A stretch of DNA of 64,000 bases from Amoebidium appalachense (GCA_963693365.1 CAVNZM010000012.1:6262001-6326000), one strand, 5' to 3'. Positions 29,786 to 42,712 are shown, counted from the first letter of the stretch. The notes: a model not told the origin generated them from the letters alone. Made by a program: numbers and translations.

Positions 29786-30795
29786 CCCCCCCCCCCCCCC
29801 CCCCCCCCCCCCAAATATCTTGGGAGAACAAAATATCTCACGTGCACTGGGTTGGCCAAAGGGCCCAAAAGGGGCCGGTTTTCCCGGGTAGCTTATAGGT
29901 TACAGAAGCCACCGATAGAAACTTCCCTGCCTAACCCAACTGGCTTCATGATGGCTGCACTTTTCTTACCCGCCAGACAAAGTCCATGCCGGTGGTATCG
30001 GAACCCCTTTTGTTTTGGCAGCTAAAAATCTCGCAGGGTTTCAAATGGTTGGCTCTGTGGGAGGGCCTGTCCTCCCACGTGGGAGCACAAATGTTGCAAC
30101 CACCACACATTTTACTGTCTTGCCCCATCGACATTTAAGAGTCAGCGAAAATTCCAATTAATTTTCATGTGTGCATCGGAGCCCCCTAGTATATCTCTCC
30201 TGGAAAACATCACAAAGAGGCCCAAGGGGAATTCTGGTATCTACGTGGAAATTTTGGTCGGGAAGGCATAAAAGGCCTTTCGCCGCTTGCCACATATGAA
30301 CCTTTTGGCACGTCCAGTCAGCATGCTACTGCTAAATTTCATTGGATCCCCCCTTGCTCCCCTTACCTCGGTAGGGGAAAAATCCAAACAGGGATCTGAA
30401 GGTGCGAGTGTGTGTGTGTGTGTGCAAGCGCATGTGTGTGCCTTTTGGTCATTTTTTGCCCTTTCAAAACAACGCTATTGGTTCCCGCAGGTGTCCATCC
30501 CACACGTTCTTCCTTTTCAGGCATACTATTTTATGCCTGTCATAAAGTATTTATTACACACACAGAGAGAGATTCTTGCCATACAATGGTATTGGACCTT
30601 GCCTAAGTCAAAATGTGACATAATACCATCTAGGCTACGAGTTTCCACAAATCCAGATACCGCTAGCATACCATGAATGCCCTTTATATGTGCGTGATGT
30701 ATAAGTGCCGCAAACATAGAATAGGAAACTGCCGTGGGTAAACATAACTTGATGGTTGCATATGCCATTTCGTGGATATTCAATGTATACCTCTA

Positions 30796-30830
<35 letters not shown>

Positions 30831-30998
30831 CCCACCCGCCCCACCGCACGTATCCACCACCACCACCGCACACACCCACCTGTAAAACCACACTTTGTAT
30901 TTGGCAATAAAAGCAGGAGCTTAAAGTGTGACGCAAAAATCGCTCCTAAATATATTACATCTACACTTGTACAAGCACACAACACCAACAGGGGGAAC

Positions 30999-31035
<37 letters not shown>

Positions 31036-31492
31036 AAGAAAAAGAGAAGAAGACAAGAAGAAGAAGAAGCCTCGAAAGCACAAGAGGTTATAAAGTAACG
31101 AAGCTCGGGTAAACACACCGAAGCTTTTGACCTATGTGTTGGCCAACAATCCCTTTTTAAAACCTTACGATTTCCGAACATGCATGTGCACTGCCGGTCA
31201 CATGACAGAGCACGTGGCTCGCTTTCCAAAAATGGGCAAACGGAACCGTTTTTGATTCGTTGCTGTTGCACTGACAGGTGGCTCGACCACGTGATCTTCC
31301 TGTGTGTTGGATACAGTCAGTTATTGCAAACGTATCTTTTGAATGGTTGCAGACAGGATAAGATTGGAGTATGTAATATAGCTGGAGTTTGTGATATAAC
31401 GGAGTGAAGTTTTGGGTAGAAATTACTGGATGAATAGTATATAGAGCCTTGCAAAAGCTAGAAGGTTATGTGATAAAAAGATACTGGCGCCG

Positions 31493-31493
<1 letters not shown>

Positions 31494-31569
<76 letters not shown>

Positions 31570-31724
31570 ACCACCACCACCACCGTGGCCACCACCTTTC
31601 TTTCAACGTGCCAAGCTTCATCTGTTGTTTTATGCACCCATAAAGTTTAGACCGTACAGCAACCACCACAATGTGTAGTACAAACATTCCACAGTGAATA
31701 GTTTGTTTTACATCGTATCATAGT

Positions 31725-31796
<72 letters not shown>

Positions 31797-32058
31797 CGGG
31801 GGGGAGGGGGGGGGGGGGGGGGGGGGGAGGCGGGTGGGTGGGGGGGGGGGGAAGCAGAAAAAAGATTGAAAACTTCTGAATGACATAAACAGGACTTTGA
31901 TGGTAGGAGTGACGGTGAAGGAGGGATCACAGGAAGGAGAAGCAAGGGAAGGAGGAAGGGTGGTTGCCGACACCGGGGGGAGGGGGGGGGGGGGGGAGGG
32001 GGAGGGGGAGGGAGGCAGGAGGGGAGGGGACGAGGGAGTTGTGGGTGGGTGGGTGGGT

Positions 32059-32100
<42 letters not shown>
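31494..32100. repeat. (AC)n, (GT)n and poly-G cluster 3' of the F-box gene
   Basis: (AC)n at 31494-31568, (GT)n at 31727-31794, interrupted G-runs at 31800-31852 and 31979-32010, and a near-pure G-run at about 32058-32100. Confidence 0.95.
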
Positions 32101-32102
<2 letters not shown>

Positions 32103-32300
32103 AGGGAGCGTGGGGATAAATAATGCTCTTTGGTGTATGTATGCGTGTGCACTAAGTCTTGCGTGCCAGTGTAAACGTTTGTGCGTGTAGTTACGTGTGC
32201 ATGCACGGAGACTCTCGGAGCAAGTATGTTGCTTTACGTTTCTTAATTTGAACACGGGAAAATGGTGAGGTGACGGACAGTGGGAAAGGGAATACATAGT

Positions 32301-34280
32301 TCATACCTCAGTGTAGGCCCCATATACATCACACCCCTTCTTGCCATCCAGGTGAAGTGTGAATGCATGCAGGCGGTGAAGACTGGCCAGTGTGCTCATG
32401 TCGAAAGTGCACCTGTCTATGCGAATCACGCTAATGTTCGTGTGTGAAAGCGTGTCGATATTGGTGAAGTCCACATACGCAAGGCTCAAGATGCATAGTT
32501 TTCTGCATTTCCCCAAGGGGCCGAGGTTCACTTCTTGCATATTTGGTGTTCCCTCCCAAGCACGCTCCGTCCTAACTGGGCCTTGCGATAGGGAGACGCT
32601 GTGTAGACTGCGACAGTGTTCGAACGGACTGAGGTCGGGTATAATATTGCTGGCGAGTTTGAAATTTTGCAAATTTGTGCAATTTGAGATGAAAGAAAAA
32701 TCGATCGGCCTACCGATACGGATACTGATATCCAAAACGCTCAAGCGCGGGCACAGTCCCAGAATTTCCAAATTTGGCATGAACACGTGGTTAGATGTGA
32801 AGACGTTGCGCCAACAAAAACGCGCGGTTTTGAGCGAAGTTCCTGCGATGGCGGAAATATTACAAAGCCATTGGCAGCCATCTACGTATTTCTCCCTTAA
32901 CCGGCCATTGACAGCAGGAGTACCGAGTGTGGCGACCTCACCTTCCCTCTTCAGCGCCAGTATTTCCAAATATGGATGGTTGCACAGATCCAGGGCACCA
33001 TTTGGAAGGTGTGTATCCTCCAATGAAAGAGCACGCAGCGCCCCCAACTGGCGTATAGGATGCGGGCCTTGGCCGTGAGGCTGCCATTTGACGCCTTTGA
33101 TCGTTAGGTGGGTGAGAACCTCCGCCGACTGTAGTGTGAATGCCAGGGGGCTGGAGATATCCCAGAATGGGTCTTTTGTGCAAATTCTAACCCGTTGCAG
33201 AGTGGTGCATGGGCTAGTAAACTCAATAACACCTTCGACCGAAATGTCCGTAAGGGAAGGAAGGGGCGGCATGTTTGAAAGTATTATTCGATCACCCCTG
33301 GGTGTGCTATGGACGCTTAACCGTTTCAGGTGTTCGAGTGGGGTAAGCACCGGCCCATCTATTCTCCCCTTTATCCCGGTCAACTTCAACTCTGTTAACC
33401 CCGTACATGTGGATATGCAGGATAAATACTGGTGGCTATCTAGCCCTGTCGCTTCGCCACTAAATTCCAACTTCTGTAAGTTCGCAAATTGCTCGATTAC
33501 CGAAATGACGTGGGGTCTTACACCCGGCTGGTATCCGGTGCCCGCAAAACTCGTTATCGTTTTCCGCAGTGTTTCAGGTACCGTAGTTTCGTGGAGTGGG
33601 ATATACCCATGAATGGATAGTCGTTGCAATTTCGTGCAATAGCGCCATACTGCGTCCCATAGTGCCGCACATCCGCCGTCATAGTGTGCAACATTAATTG
33701 GTGGGCCCGAAAGGGTTAACTCTGTCAGCTGTGCACGAATAAACGGTAAGATTGCACAAAGTATTTTCCCACCCCGTACTTCCCAATAGTCAGCTCCGGT
33801 GTCGCGAGGATTCCGTGTTCCCGGTGTAGAATCGTTCGACCGTTTCCCGGCCAATATGAAGTGCAACGACCGGGGTCTGCACAGGGTTGATTGTCTGTGT
33901 GGGAACAAAGCGCCCAAGAAAGGCTCAACCCATGCATCGTCATCTTCCACCCAATCACCGTCAAAACATTCATACCACAAGCCCAGGCAGTCCACCGTCA
34001 ACTCGCTGATAGCGCCACCCCAACGGGCAATATAGTTTGCCTGACGGGAAAAGAAGCGATCATGGGCACGGTCCAGTGAGTTGTTGCCCCGGTGCCTTAT
34101 TGGCCGCATTACGTGCTTTATGGTGCCGCATTCTGGTTGGCAGGCTACACGCGCAAATCGACGGCATGTTGCTGAGAGGGCGTACCGGTCGGTGGGTGGC
34201 AGCAGGAGAATGACCTTGTAGAGGAGGTCGTCGGGAAGGCAGAGCAGAGGTGAGGCTGTGGGATCATGTTTGATTAGCAT
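32301..34280 (-). CDS. F-box/LRR-type protein
   Basis: A single open frame of 659 residues from ATG at 34280 to TGA at 32301-32303, without introns, unlike its neighbours. Residues ~12-50 form an F-box (CLPDDLLYKVILLLPPTDRY, then ALSATCRRFARVA). The rest has irregular leucine-rich repeats (LTELTLSG, LQRLSIHG, LQKLEFSG, LTELKLTG, LKRLSVHS, LTHLTIKG, LRALSLED, LEILALK, LSVLDISI, LCILSLAYV). F-box proteins join SKP1-CUL1 ubiquitin ligases and use the repeats to bind a substrate; the substrate here is unknown. The end ACTGAG|GTATGA also looks like a splice donor, so a further 3' exon cannot be excluded. Coding GC is moderate and there are no frameshifts. Confidence 0.85.
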   Translation of the reverse strand: MLIKHDPTASPLLCLPDDLLYKVILLLPPTDRYALSATCRRFARVACQPECGTIKHVMRPIRHRGNNSLDRAHDRFFSRQANYIARWGGAISELTVDCLGLWYECFDGDWVEDDDAWVEPFLGALFPHRQSTLCRPRSLHFILAGKRSNDSTPGTRNPRDTGADYWEVRGGKILCAILPFIRAQLTELTLSGPPINVAHYDGGCAALWDAVWRYCTKLQRLSIHGYIPLHETTVPETLRKTITSFAGTGYQPGVRPHVISVIEQFANLQKLEFSGEATGLDSHQYLSCISTCTGLTELKLTGIKGRIDGPVLTPLEHLKRLSVHSTPRGDRIILSNMPPLPSLTDISVEGVIEFTSPCTTLQRVRICTKDPFWDISSPLAFTLQSAEVLTHLTIKGVKWQPHGQGPHPIRQLGALRALSLEDTHLPNGALDLCNHPYLEILALKREGEVATLGTPAVNGRLREKYVDGCQWLCNISAIAGTSLKTARFCWRNVFTSNHVFMPNLEILGLCPRLSVLDISIRIGRPIDFSFISNCTNLQNFKLASNIIPDLSPFEHCRSLHSVSLSQGPVRTERAWEGTPNMQEVNLGPLGKCRKLCILSLAYVDFTNIDTLSHTNISVIRIDRCTFDMSTLASLHRLHAFTLHLDGKKGCDVYGAYTEV

Positions 34281-34517
34281 TCAAACAGCAGTGCAGGAAT
34301 AAGGTATGAGTTTAGAATGCACAGGGTAGTGCGACATGGGCGTGCTTCCATGATGGCCCGCAGAAGAGTTTTTGTGCAACAGCTAAGAACTGTGTGTGTG
34401 TTTGTGTGTGTGTATGTTCTCACAGACAAGAATACCACACACGCACAAACACATGCACCCACCCACACGCACAAACACACATACGGTCACACACGCACAC
34501 ACACAGACACGCACACG

Positions 34518-34705
<188 letters not shown>

Positions 34706-35639
34706 AAACATGTAAAAAAGAGGGAATCTGTCCTGCCCACCTGCTGGTGTAGCATAGGACTTGTCTGTCATTTTCCAAGTTTACACATGGTGTACACAAG
34801 TATATGGATGCTGTTGTGACGATGCGGATAGAGATGCAGATGGCACCATTTATAAAAGTGGGTGAATTTACGCCACCGTATACGCGGAACTTATGCACTA
34901 ATTAATAATGCTGTAGTAAGAATTGTGTGTCCTGCACGAATTCGCTGACTTGAAGTGAACAAACCCAAACGAAAACTAAGAAGAAGCCTTTGTTTTGATC
35001 CAAACGCTTCAAGCTTCGTGATGCTGATCAGTGAGTCATCCGTGCGGGTGCTGATGTTGATTGGCTAATACAGCATCAAGGAAGAGAGTAAATCCAGCAG
35101 CCTTATTTTTCAAAGCAGTCATATATGCATGCCTCTAACCCTAAACGGGCTTCTCATTATATGGATAAAGTAAGATGATTTTGCTACAAACATTCAAAAG
35201 CATGTATTCAATCATATAAGAAAATTTACTTCATTATTTTACTTGGCTGTTGTTGTTGCTGGTGCTGTGTGCTAGTATTTATGCAGGCCACAGCTAAGGA
35301 GGCGCCGACTACAGCGCCCATTACTGTTTAGTTTGCCCCTCTCCAAAGAAGATGACGATGCGCATGCGTTCCATGACGGGCCTCGCCGCGCTGCAGCTGG
35401 GCCGCTGCCTTCTGAGCTTTTTCTGGGTGTATGTGACCCCGAACCTACCACCTACTGAGGTGGTGCCTCATTTTCCTTCCTACCTCAGCAGAAATGTCTC
35501 GCTAGTAATGGCAATGCTTATCTGTGTACGCGAAGTCAATGCGAAGAAAAACGGCTGCGGGCTGCGAAGAAGGAAGGAAAAACCGCCGTCGACGAGCCGA
35601 GATGCGCGTGACACCGTCAGTACGTGTCAGACCCCGAAC

Positions 35640-35695
35640 CAAGGCCTCCTATATACTAACATATATACTAACATGTTAGTATATAGGAGGCCTTG
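35640..35695. repeat. 21-bp perfect stem, 14-nt loop (hairpin family member 2)
   Basis: CAAGGCCTCCTATATACTAAC... (35640-35660) pairs perfectly with 35675-35695. The loop ATATATACTAACAT repeats the end of the left arm, so the arm is locally duplicated and a second foldback centred on ACATGT is possible. It shares CAAGGCCTCCT/AGGAGGCCTTG with the other family members. Confidence 0.9.
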
Positions 35696-36053
35696 CCCTG
35701 AACTGAAGTTCCGACGCAAGGTTACACCACACTTTAGTAGTCTAGGGACGTTCTCATGACAGTTAGGTTTAGCCTGTCTGTAAAAATATTATTTGCACGG
35801 TGCTCGAAAATTTCAAATTGGCATAAAGTTTGGAGCTCTGAGTGCCTCCCGCGGCCCACGCGGGGTTGCCACAAGATACAGTAACTATTTACGAAAGCGT
35901 GCAAACCTGCGCCGTGCCAAAGGTTTTTTTCATCCAAAATATATTTTGGTGCATGCTCTCGTGTGGTTTCGCAGCACAGTTCTGTAGCACCTACAATGCT
36001 GGTGGGAAGCCAACTGCGCCGTGCCCCCCAACACGTCGAAGTGTTTGTCATCT

Positions 36054-36055
<2 letters not shown>

Positions 36056-36095
<40 letters not shown>

Positions 36096-36118
36096 CCCCC
36101 CCCCCCCCCCCCCCCCCT
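36056..36118. repeat. Poly-C tract of about 60 bases
   Basis: C-run with a single T interruption (about 36093), among the longest C tracts of the window, in intergenic DNA. Confidence 0.95.
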
Positions 36119-39033
36119 CCCCTCCCTCCCTCCCTAATTACTCCCTCCCTATATAGTGCACCCCAGCCCCAGGTGCGCCCCTCTACATATAAGGCTTTGG
36201 ATTAGCTTTAGACCATCCTATGTCGTCTACATAGCTATAGACGACTTCATAATATGTACTTTTGCATGTTTACACACAATAATTTTGAACGGTCTTATTT
36301 GACACCGACGCCCTCAGAGTCTGGCGGGTACCGACCCCAAGTGACCTTTATGCATACTTTCTTGACAGTCACTGACCCCGTTAATAGAAATGGTACAACG
36401 ATCGAGCTGTAGTCTAGTAGTTACATAGTATCCTGTCTATTTGGGGGGGAGCCATGTTAACGTTTACTACACACATACACACACCGTACACATGCCTTGG
36501 CAACACATGGGTTAGAACGGCAATCTGCTTGCCAACAATCCGTCCGTGCACGTATGCTCACAAGGCCTCAAAGCCTGAACTGACGTGGTTTTGCATGCTA
36601 AGGGATCCCGGCTTAGATCCTTATACCGACGAGGGGGGAGAGGGGGGGGGGGGGGGGAGAGAGGGGCCGGGGGGAGAGTGATGATAGGTGCAGTCGGGGT
36701 GCACCGTGATTTGGGCATTCTACTCCGCTTCGGCCTCCGTTTAAGGTAGCTTCTGGCCCAGGGTCAATAGATTGTGCAACGAAAAGAAAGAATAGCCTAG
36801 TGAATAAAGAAAAACAATGCCGATTGTGATTTTCTCGGCTGGCCGTGTCGCCTGCGGCAGCGCCAGGGGGGAGGGGCGGGTGGGGGGGGGGGGGGGGGGG
36901 GGAGGGGGGGGGGGGGGGGAAGGGGGGGGAAGGGGGAGGGGGGGGGAGCTAGGGGGGGGGGGGGGAGGGGAGGGGGGTTTACTGTGTGTGTGTGGGGGGG
37001 GTGGGGGCCGGTGGGTACCAGCGAGGGTGGCCACGGGTGTAGTGTGTGCACGTGTGTGTTTTTAGGAGGGGCATACTATTGACCTTGTTGTTAATGTAGG
37101 TATTAGTTTTCACTACCGTTAATATTTTTGCAGTTTGTTTTTACCCTACAGAGAGCAAACAGGCAGCTGGCTACGATCAACCTCCCATGCACCCTCGCCG
37201 TGCCGCTTGAATTAAGTGTTTGTCTTGGCAGAAACGTTAACGAGTAGTTCCCTGTTTTTCCTTTTCCCATGACTGGATCTGTCAATGACCATTGCCCTCC
37301 TACGTTTTAGTGGACACAACCTTTACCCATCGGTATGTGCGGACCTGCCGCGAGCATGTAAGCCCACATAACTATACACATGCCACACACCGTACCTTTT
37401 TTTTTTTTTTTTTTTTTAAATCCCATTTTGTTCCCTGAGGGTCCCTCAGGGTCCCGCAGAGGAACTACCGTTTTCCACCCAGCACTGACTATACCCTAGC
37501 TAGGGCGCTCTGTTGCCATCAGCTAAGGTGGACACCATTACCAATCCTACATAACTATTCGTACACACTTAGCTACTTAGCCCCGGGTTTTCACCCCAGC
37601 CTCGCCGGTGGTTAGCACCAGGCTTCCCCTCCACTCAAAACACACGAATAAAACTTTAAGCACGGGCTCTCATTGGTTCATCTACATTCGTGGAATGTAG
37701 GGTGTGGTGTTGGTGGTGTCTACTGTGGGTGTGGTGTATGGTGGGGTCTAGTGGCGGGGGCATGCTTCCTAACAGGATGGGATTTTGAACGTGGTGTGTG
37801 GCTACGGTGTAGTACTCTAATAGCCACGCCTTGCACACCTGTGTGTGCCTGTGGGTGTGCCTGCAGTCGGGGCATGCTGGCTGTGTGTGGATGCACGTGG
37901 GGTGTGTGTGTGTGTGTGTGTGTTTTGTGCCTCGATGGGGCTCTCCCTGTCACAGGCCGTTTTACGTGTGGTTTTGGGGTGGTGGTGTTTTTAAATTTTG
38001 GGGTGTGTGGGACAGTAACACACTCCGTGGCACACGCACACACACACACACGCACATGTACACATACACACATTTGCACACACATGGCGTGTGTGTACAT
38101 GAAACACACACACACATGCTCACTTCTGCACATAATTATGCACACACAGGTCTACACCTTGTGTGTGGAAATAAATGGTGCCCAACTTTTTAATCATCGG
38201 AAGCAGTGTCCTTTGTAGCTGATGTACCGAAGCGTTCATAATATCTTCAGTGCAGTATTACCATCCTCCCCCATGAATGCTATGGGAATATGTGTCTCAC
38301 ATGTACATTGTCTTAGAAACCGGACCGAAACATCAAATTCTAACCCCCCCCCCCCCCCCCCCCCCCCCCCACCACCACCACCACCACCACCACCACCACA
38401 CCACAACCACCGCCTGCCTGCACCCACTCTAAGTCTATCCCTTACAACATAGGTCAGCGTTCAAAAGCAGTACAGTATATGAACCACGAGGCTCGATATC
38501 AGAAATTCAAGTTCCAATCAATTTGCATGTAAGAACCTTCATACAAAGTGAGTAAACCAGTCTTCACCGTTATGCCGGGCCTAAGAATTTAAGCGTGTAA
38601 ATAAAAATTAAGCATAGTTTTGGATTTACCACCACGCCCAGCCACCAACCTACACACACATAGACACAGACACAAAACGCACCCACGGGGCCCAAACCAT
38701 AGGGAAAAGAGGAGGGCAAAAAGGGGAAAAAAACAAAAACAACAACCAAAAAAACAAAAAACAAAAACAAAGAGCCAATCAATCATGTAAGAATAAAACA
38801 CGGGCTGTCGATCTTATATGTGCCTATGGCACATGCATGCGTCAAATCACTCCTAGAACACAAGAAAAAACCCACATGTTATCTGAGATTTTCCCATAAA
38901 ATGAATATCAACCTTAAAATTTAAAAGTATATTGTTATCCCCGATACCTGAAAGTGCCTTAGTAAATGCGACAAGTCAGATAGTGTTGTGTTACCCAATC
39001 ACATGCACTCACTCATTCTCACGGCGGCGTTTT

Positions 39034-40537
39034 CTATTTCTTTCCGCTCCCCCCCCACCACACCTGCACCACCTTGCCGTCCGAGGACAGTGACGCCACC
39101 TTATTACCATTTATGGCGAAACTGCACTCATCACCCCACCAGTCATCGTCATCGTCCAACTTAACCACAAACATTTCCGTGGATTCCGCAGTGTTCTCGC
39201 CATGTTCAATTGGAAACACTCGCACGCCCCAATCCTCATCAATCACAGCCAAGGCATCACGTCCAATAAGTTCAACAAAGCAATCGTTTGAACTGTGCCT
39301 CATTGACATTGACGTACTTGCAACATCCAAGAGTACATCACGTGACAGGCACTCACCGTCCGAACCCCACCGAGAAACATACACCTCTGTGAAGTTCTCC
39401 TCTGTGGCATCTACCTCCACAACAGCCAGCTCTTCCCCTCCAACCACATTGTGTATGCCAACTCATTCCGGTTACGCGTTATATCAACGTTTGCTACCGA
39501 ATACATCTTGCCGCCGGTGTTTACGTCTGCAACCATTATCCCGGGACTGGGACCACCACAGAAAGCAGCAAAAGCCTCGTCCGTTGTGTGCGGGTGGAAT
39601 TTAGTCCCACATTGGTACATAGTTTTTTTGGCCATCGGATATTTTTTCGTCCACACTATCTCCCCTTTTGAAATTTTCAAGGCCGACACTTTGCAGATAG
39701 ATCATGATTAGCATATCACCCGCAAACACCATGTCCGTAACTTTCTGTTTAACCGTGATGCTCCGCACGTTCGCCTTCTCTTTGGGGCTGTACACCACAA
39801 CCGTTCGACTGCGAGACTGAGCACTTTTACCTGTAGGAATGTAAGTGGCCGCAACAAATCTCCCGGTGGTATCCAAACGAAACTCATCTGGCTGCCCATA
39901 TTCCTCCTCATAATTCGCCCATACTTCTACCCGCTTCCCCGTCGTCACGTCCCAAAGTGCAGCAAAGGTTTCCGAAGAGGTTTCCGAAGAGATTTCCGAA
40001 GAGGTTTCCCAAGAACTTGTGGTGTCTTCCTCCCCATAATCATCCAACTTACACAGCACAAAGTTCCCGCCCAAGGATATGTCCGCAATATCGATATTGG
40101 CCCCTTGATACTCAGGCTCGGTTTGGATATCGATAACGAAACACTCAAGATCTCCGCGAAGAGTATCCATGATGGTTTTCTGTCGGGGGGTTTCCGGCCA
40201 TTGGAGCCCAAAATGCTCAAATTCCTCCATCAACCTCTCCTTCCCATATGCACCATCATCACTGCTGAACAACCCAATGCCCCGTACGCAAATAGTCCAT
40301 GACGTATGCGAACAACTCTGGTGGGCGGTCGATGAACACTGTCCCATCCGCGCGTGTTTGGATGACGTGGCGGCCGCTGAACCATGCGGCGAGCATGGAG
40401 CCTGGTTGTGCGCACAGTGTTTGGCGGGTGGTGGCGAATGTTTTGCCCCCCACATCCAAAAGGATGCGGTCTGTGGATTGGGCGTTGATTGCGCCGACGG
40501 ATTCGTGCTCAGCGGCAAACTGGGCTCTGCAGGATAG

Positions 40538-40620
<83 letters not shown>

Positions 40621-40832
40621 GTGTGTGTGTGTGTGTGCGAGCGTGTTTAGGTGTAAGTATGTTTATTACATATGTGTGAAAAGAGAGAGGGGGAGGAAGG
40701 GGGGGGGGAGGGGGGGGGGGGGGGAGGGGGGACTCTAAGGGGGTGGAGGGAAGGGGAGAGGGGAGTTGAGTATATGTGCCTTTTCTGTGTTCTGTGCCAG
40801 GTGTGTCTGTGTATGTGTGGGTGTTGGGGAGG

Positions 40833-40906
<74 letters not shown>

Positions 40907-42194
40907 TATGTGTGTGTGTGCGCGCGTGCATGCGTGCGTGTGTGGATGTGCGCGCGTGTGTGCCTGGGTCTGTACGTGTCGGTGTATGTATGTTTAGGTA
41001 CACTTGTGTGAAGAGATGGGAGGGGGGGGGGGGGGGGGGGGGGGCGCTCTAAGAGGGGGGAGGGGGGCGGGAGTGGGGAGTTGGCTATATTTGTCTTTTC
41101 TGTGTTGTGTGCCATGTGTCTGTTTGCGTTTGTGTGTGTTGAGAGGAGGGAGGGGGTAGGGAAGCGAAGAGGAGAGGCCCATCCGTGAAAGTATGAAATC
41201 GTGCAGGGAGCTGATAGGAGTAGAGGATACGGAGGAGGCGTTGTGAAGAAGCCAGGGAGGGACGGGATGACAGAGATGGGGGGGGGGGGAGGGGGGGGGG
41301 GGGGAAGCGGGAGGAGGAAAAAGGAGTGTGGGGGGGATGGAGTAGAGGGCGAGAGAGACAAGGGCGAGGGTGCGGGAAAGGGTGAGGGATCGGAGAGTGA
41401 AGTTGGGGAATGAGAGGAAGGGGGATGCGAGGAGGGAGAGGGACATCGAGAGGGAGAGTAGGAGGAAAGAAGAGAGGGGAAAAGGAAGGGAGAACCCCAA
41501 GTGTGTGGGGGTTGTTGTGTGAGGAAACGTGTGTGTGGCCGTGCCTTCACGGAAGCTTAAAGGAGACAAAGTTCCTACTTGTTAGTGTGTGTGTTTGCCT
41601 GTGAGTGTACTCATGCAGATGGGTGCCTGCACTTTTCCCCCTCCGTTTAAGCAAGTAGGGCGGGGAGGGGGGGGGGGGGGGGGGGGGGGGAGGGGGGTGA
41701 GGGGGGAGGGGGGCGGAGGGGGGGGGGGGGGGGGGGGGGGGGCACGAAGTGAAAACGAGAGAGGGTAGCGCAAACGAATTTTGTTTTGCAGCAGTACAAA
41801 CGAGCAAAAGATGCTGGACTAGGCCAATGGATGGCACCATATAGAGAATCATGATCCTCGTAGTTGTCACTGCATGCACAAGTGTGTGCCTGAGTCGAGT
41901 GTGTGTTTGTGTGCTGTGCATGCGCCGATGCCAAAGAGAATGGGCTTGCGTCTTACGAGCATGTTTGTGTGTGTGCGTGTGCGTGTGTGTGTGTGCATGA
42001 GCATGCGTGTGGGTAAGCGGGGCTTTGTTCGCACCTCCCCTCTGCAAGCGACACCTCTCTGCCTCTACCCGCCTTTTTTTTTCTTCGACGGCCTTCTCTC
42101 GTTCCTGCAAGCCACGTGCCACCTCACATATGCGCTCACAAAGAGACGCACCCTCCACTTTGAGCGCCTCCCCAGCAGCCAGTTGCCGGTGCGC
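39034..42194 (-). pseudogene. KCTD-type BTB protein with propeller-like tail, three frameshifts
   Basis: An upstream exon (open from about 42194, donor after 42035) encodes a charged coiled coil (CERICEVARGLQEREKAVEE, then KKRRVEAERCRLQRG). It joins in phase to an exon at 40524 (AQFAAEHESVGAINAQSTDR), followed by a T1/BTB domain: LLDVGGKTFATTRQTL, PGSMLAAWFSG, DGTVFIDRPPELFAYVMDYL-RTG. KCTD proteins are usually cullin-3 adaptors. The frame then shifts at a C4 run near 40280-40283, continues as DDGAYGKERLMEEFEHFGL and WD-like strands (LWDVTTGKRVEVW), shifts near 39690 (to ALKISKGEIVWTKKYPMA) and near 39440 (to GGEELAVVEVDATEE), and ends at TAG 39034. The BTB plus propeller layout recalls KCTD3/SHKBP1. 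No ATG is found in the coiled-coil exon, so the N-terminus is incomplete. Each shift is one base, so sequencing error competes with true decay. Confidence 0.7.
40540..41060. repeat. (GT)n and poly-G blocks in KCTD-like gene intron
   Basis: (GT)n at 40540-40616 and 40838-40900, G-runs at 40690-40730 and 41021-41044. A related stretch (CTCTAAG, G-run, then TTTTCTGTGTT) occurs twice, at about 40733-40800 and 41046-41110, so this intron contains an imperfect duplication. Confidence 0.9.
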
Positions 42195-42257
42195 TCATTC
42201 TCCAGAAAGGCAAGGGGGTTGCCCTGTGGAGACGTGGTTGGGACGTGCTTGCCCGTG

Positions 42258-42712
42258 TAATCAAAATTTGCAGAGTGCTTGGTTAACGAGTGTTTTGGTT
42301 GCAAGATGCTTGGTTGAATAGCGCTTGGTTAAGGGTGCTTGGTTGAAGGGTGTTTTGTCGCAAAGTGCTTGCTGCTTAGTTGAAGGGTGTTTTGTTGCAA
42401 AGTGCTTGCTGCTTGGTTGAAGGGTGTTTTGTTGCAAAGTGCTTTCTTGGTTTGAAGGCGTTTGTTACAAATTGCTTGCTTGGTTGAAGGTATTTTGTTA
42501 CAAAGTGCTTGCTTGGTTGAAGCGTGTATTGTTACAAATTGCTTGCTTGGTCAAAGGTGTGTTGTTGCAAAGTACTTGGTTGAAGGGTGTTTTGTTGCAA
42601 AGTGCCTGGTTGAAGGGTGTTTGGTTGCAAAGTGCTTGGTTGATTTTGTGGCAAATTGCTTGCTTGGTTGAGGGGTTTTTGGTTGCAAAGTGCTTGGTTG
42701 AAGGGTGTTGTG
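42258..42712. repeat. Minisatellite of AAGTGCTTGGTTGAAGGGTG units
   Basis: About 15 imperfect tandem copies of a ~28-38 base unit built from AAGTGCTTG(GCTTG)GTTGA, AGGGTGTTTTGTTGC. Copies vary in length and in the presence of a doubled GCTTG. It lies just 5' of the KCTD-like coiled-coil exon and 3' of an E2F/CCAAT pair. Confidence 0.9.

Larger units (their letters stand above)
28359..32300. other. Convergent intergenic region with simple repeats
   Basis: The secreted-protein and F-box genes end facing each other. 28430-28510 is G-rich. 28520-29130 and 29860-30770 are ordinary sequence with no recognised gene; a minus-strand frame at about 30783-30526 looks faintly protein-like but matches nothing I know. 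29540-29812 is C-rich with a tandem repeat. Poly-C (30800-30827), A-rich (31000-31033), (AC)n (31494-31568), (GT)n (31727-31794) and poly-G (about 32060-32100) complete it. Confidence 0.55.

Noticed and set aside
30526-30783. Minus-strand frame (MAYATIKLCLPTAVSYSMFA) as a gene or transposon fragment
   Set aside because: It looks protein-like but I recognise no family, and there is no partner exon or terminal repeat; left as unresolved.
35352-35759. Plus-strand ORF of 135 codons starting MTMRMRSMTGLAAL
   Set aside because: No recognised domain, no intron-typical splice sites, and it runs through the foldback palindrome at 35640-35695.
40300-40541. 23-base intron at the KCTD-like frameshift (GTACGGGG...TTCAG)
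   Set aside because: Removing it does not restore the observed downstream frame, and other introns here are hundreds of bases long.
42258-42712. CRISPR-like array
   Set aside because: Units are contiguous and degenerate with no unique spacers, and the context is eukaryotic.
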